A model generated the notes under the pieces. The model saw only the letters and a program-made list of their open reading frames with translations. It was not told the DNA's origin and ran no database searches. Shown piece after piece: positions 6,574-6,939 of a stretch of DNA of 6,939 bases. The DNA lies in assembly GCF_937999985.1 (NCBI RefSeq), contig NZ_CALLDG010000053.1:1-6939 (forward strand), given 5' to 3'. Made by a program: the position numbers and the translations under genes. The stretch comes from an uncultured Corynebacterium sp. (GTDB lineage: Bacteria > Actinomycetota > Actinomycetes > Mycobacteriales > Mycobacteriaceae). Positions within the stretch are counted from its first letter, which is position 1. The number at the start of each line of letters is the position of its first letter.

Positions 6574-6626
6574 GTGAAACTACTCTTCTCCGTCCTCATG
6601 TCTCGCGCCGAATGTTTTGTCTGTCC

Positions 6627-6632
6627 ATTCTA
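6627..6632 (-). promoter_or_regulatory. Candidate -10 element of dxs
   Basis: Minus-strand TAGAAT is a good match to the actinobacterial housekeeping -10 pattern, about 54 bases upstream of the dxs ATG. A weak -35 candidate, TTTCAA on the minus strand (6654-6649), lies 16 bases further upstream. Transcription would start near 6620 and give a leader of about 45 bases. The call is made by eye. Confidence 0.45.
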
Positions 6633-6649
6633 ACTGCGCTCAAGTGTTT

Positions 6650-6671
6650 TGAAAGAATCCCCTACCGGGGT
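6650..6671 (-). terminator. Weak intrinsic terminator candidate after the RNA methyltransferase gene
   Basis: Directly after the TAA at 6674-6672 the minus strand reads CCCC-GGTA-GGGG (6670-6659) followed by ATTCTTTC. The stem is only 4 G-C pairs and the T-tract is interrupted, so termination would be partial at best. Its position at the gene end is what makes it plausible. Confidence 0.35.
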
Positions 6672-6939
6672 TTAGGAGCCTGCGCGACCGCGGCGGTCTG
6701 GAACCAGATATGCCAGCAGCTCTACGTGGTGATTTAAACCGAAAGCATCCACCACGCACAGCTCCTTGATCGCGTATCCGTTGTCGATCCAAGCTGCAAG
6801 GTCGCGGGCGGCGGTGGCCGGGTCGCATCCCACGTGAACGACATGCCTCGGGCGGGCCTTGGCAATATCGGCAACCGTCTGCGTGCCCGCACCCGTGCGC
6901 GGCGGGTCCAAAACCACAGCGTGCACGGATCCTCCGCTT
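6672..6939 (-). CDS. TrmA/RumA-family class I SAM-dependent RNA (uracil-5) methyltransferase, C-terminal part
   Basis: The frame is open from the right edge to a TAA at 6674-6672, giving 88 visible residues of the C-terminal end; the start and most of the protein (normally about 400 residues, often with an N-terminal TRAM domain) lie outside. Seen, numbered from the edge: DPPRTGAG at 11-18 (the family's DPPR motif), HVGCDPATAARDL at 35-47 with C38 as the expected nucleophile that attacks uracil C6, and HHVE at 70-73 with E73 as the expected catalytic base. The family methylates C5 of specific uridines in tRNA or 23S rRNA; which one cannot be told from this fragment. The segment before HHVE reads DAFGLN, where P and T are usual at the G and N positions. 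A similarly placed gene upstream of dxs exists in M. tuberculosis (Rv2689c, from memory). Confidence 0.88.
   Translation of the reverse strand, partial: SGGSVHAVVLDPPRTGAGTQTVADIAKARPRHVVHVGCDPATAARDLAAWIDNGYAIKELCVVDAFGLNHHVELLAYLVPDRRGRAGS

Noticed and set aside
6613..6651. Direct repeat TGTTTTG (6613-6619 and 6645-6651) flanking the suggested dxs promoter
   Set aside because: Seven bases in an AT-rich leader is within chance expectation, and there is no known regulator motif to match it to.
1..6939. Search for mobile elements, CRISPR arrays, tRNA genes, phage genes or defence genes
   Set aside because: Nothing was found: coding sequence fills nearly the whole window, gene content is housekeeping, and no long terminal repeats or spaced direct repeats were seen.

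Overview
The window is a compact, GC-rich piece of an actinobacterial core genome, most likely Corynebacterium or a close mycolic-acid relative. The evidence is the protein set: a Gram-positive type HemY/CgoX, a DUF3000 protein next to an RNase D-like protein with an HRDC domain, an actinobacterial Dxs and a DPPR-motif RNA methyltransferase. The arrangement resembles, from memory, the Mycobacterium tuberculosis Rv2676c-Rv2689c neighbourhood (hemQ, hemY, hemE, DUF3000, RNase D-like, dxs1, a TrmA-type methyltransferase), but without an enoyl-CoA hydratase gene between hemE and DUF3000. The exact species cannot be fixed from the sequence.

Left part (1-2654, minus strand): a heme operon read right to left. 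hemE (uroporphyrinogen decarboxylase) overlaps hemY/cgoX by 4 bases (ATGA), and after 28 bases what looks like the first codons of hemQ/chdC run off the left edge. HemE makes coproporphyrinogen III, HemY/CgoX oxidises it to coproporphyrin III, and HemQ finishes heme after iron insertion by a ferrochelatase not seen here. This is the coproporphyrin-dependent route of Gram-positive bacteria.

Middle (2655-4684, plus strand): a short divergent promoter region, then a DUF3000 protein of unknown function and an RNase D-family 3'-5' exonuclease. Both start with GTG, lack a convincing Shine-Dalgarno sequence, and have a TANNNT -10-like box 7-8 bases before the start codon, which suggests leaderless transcripts. 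A 15-bp tandem duplication straddles the DUF3000 stop codon.

Right part (4681-6939, minus strand): dxs (first enzyme of the MEP isoprenoid pathway) converges on rnd, and both stop codons lie in a shared TTAA. Upstream of dxs is a 98-base gap with a possible dxs promoter and a weak terminator hairpin, then the C-terminal end of a TrmA/RumA-family RNA (uracil-5) methyltransferase cut by the right edge.

No mobile elements, CRISPR, tRNA or rRNA genes were seen. The window is almost entirely ordinary housekeeping sequence. The points worth a second look are regulatory (leaderless starts, overlapping convergent ends, the duplicated stop region) plus the uncharacterised DUF3000 protein. I found no evidence of a new multi-gene system.
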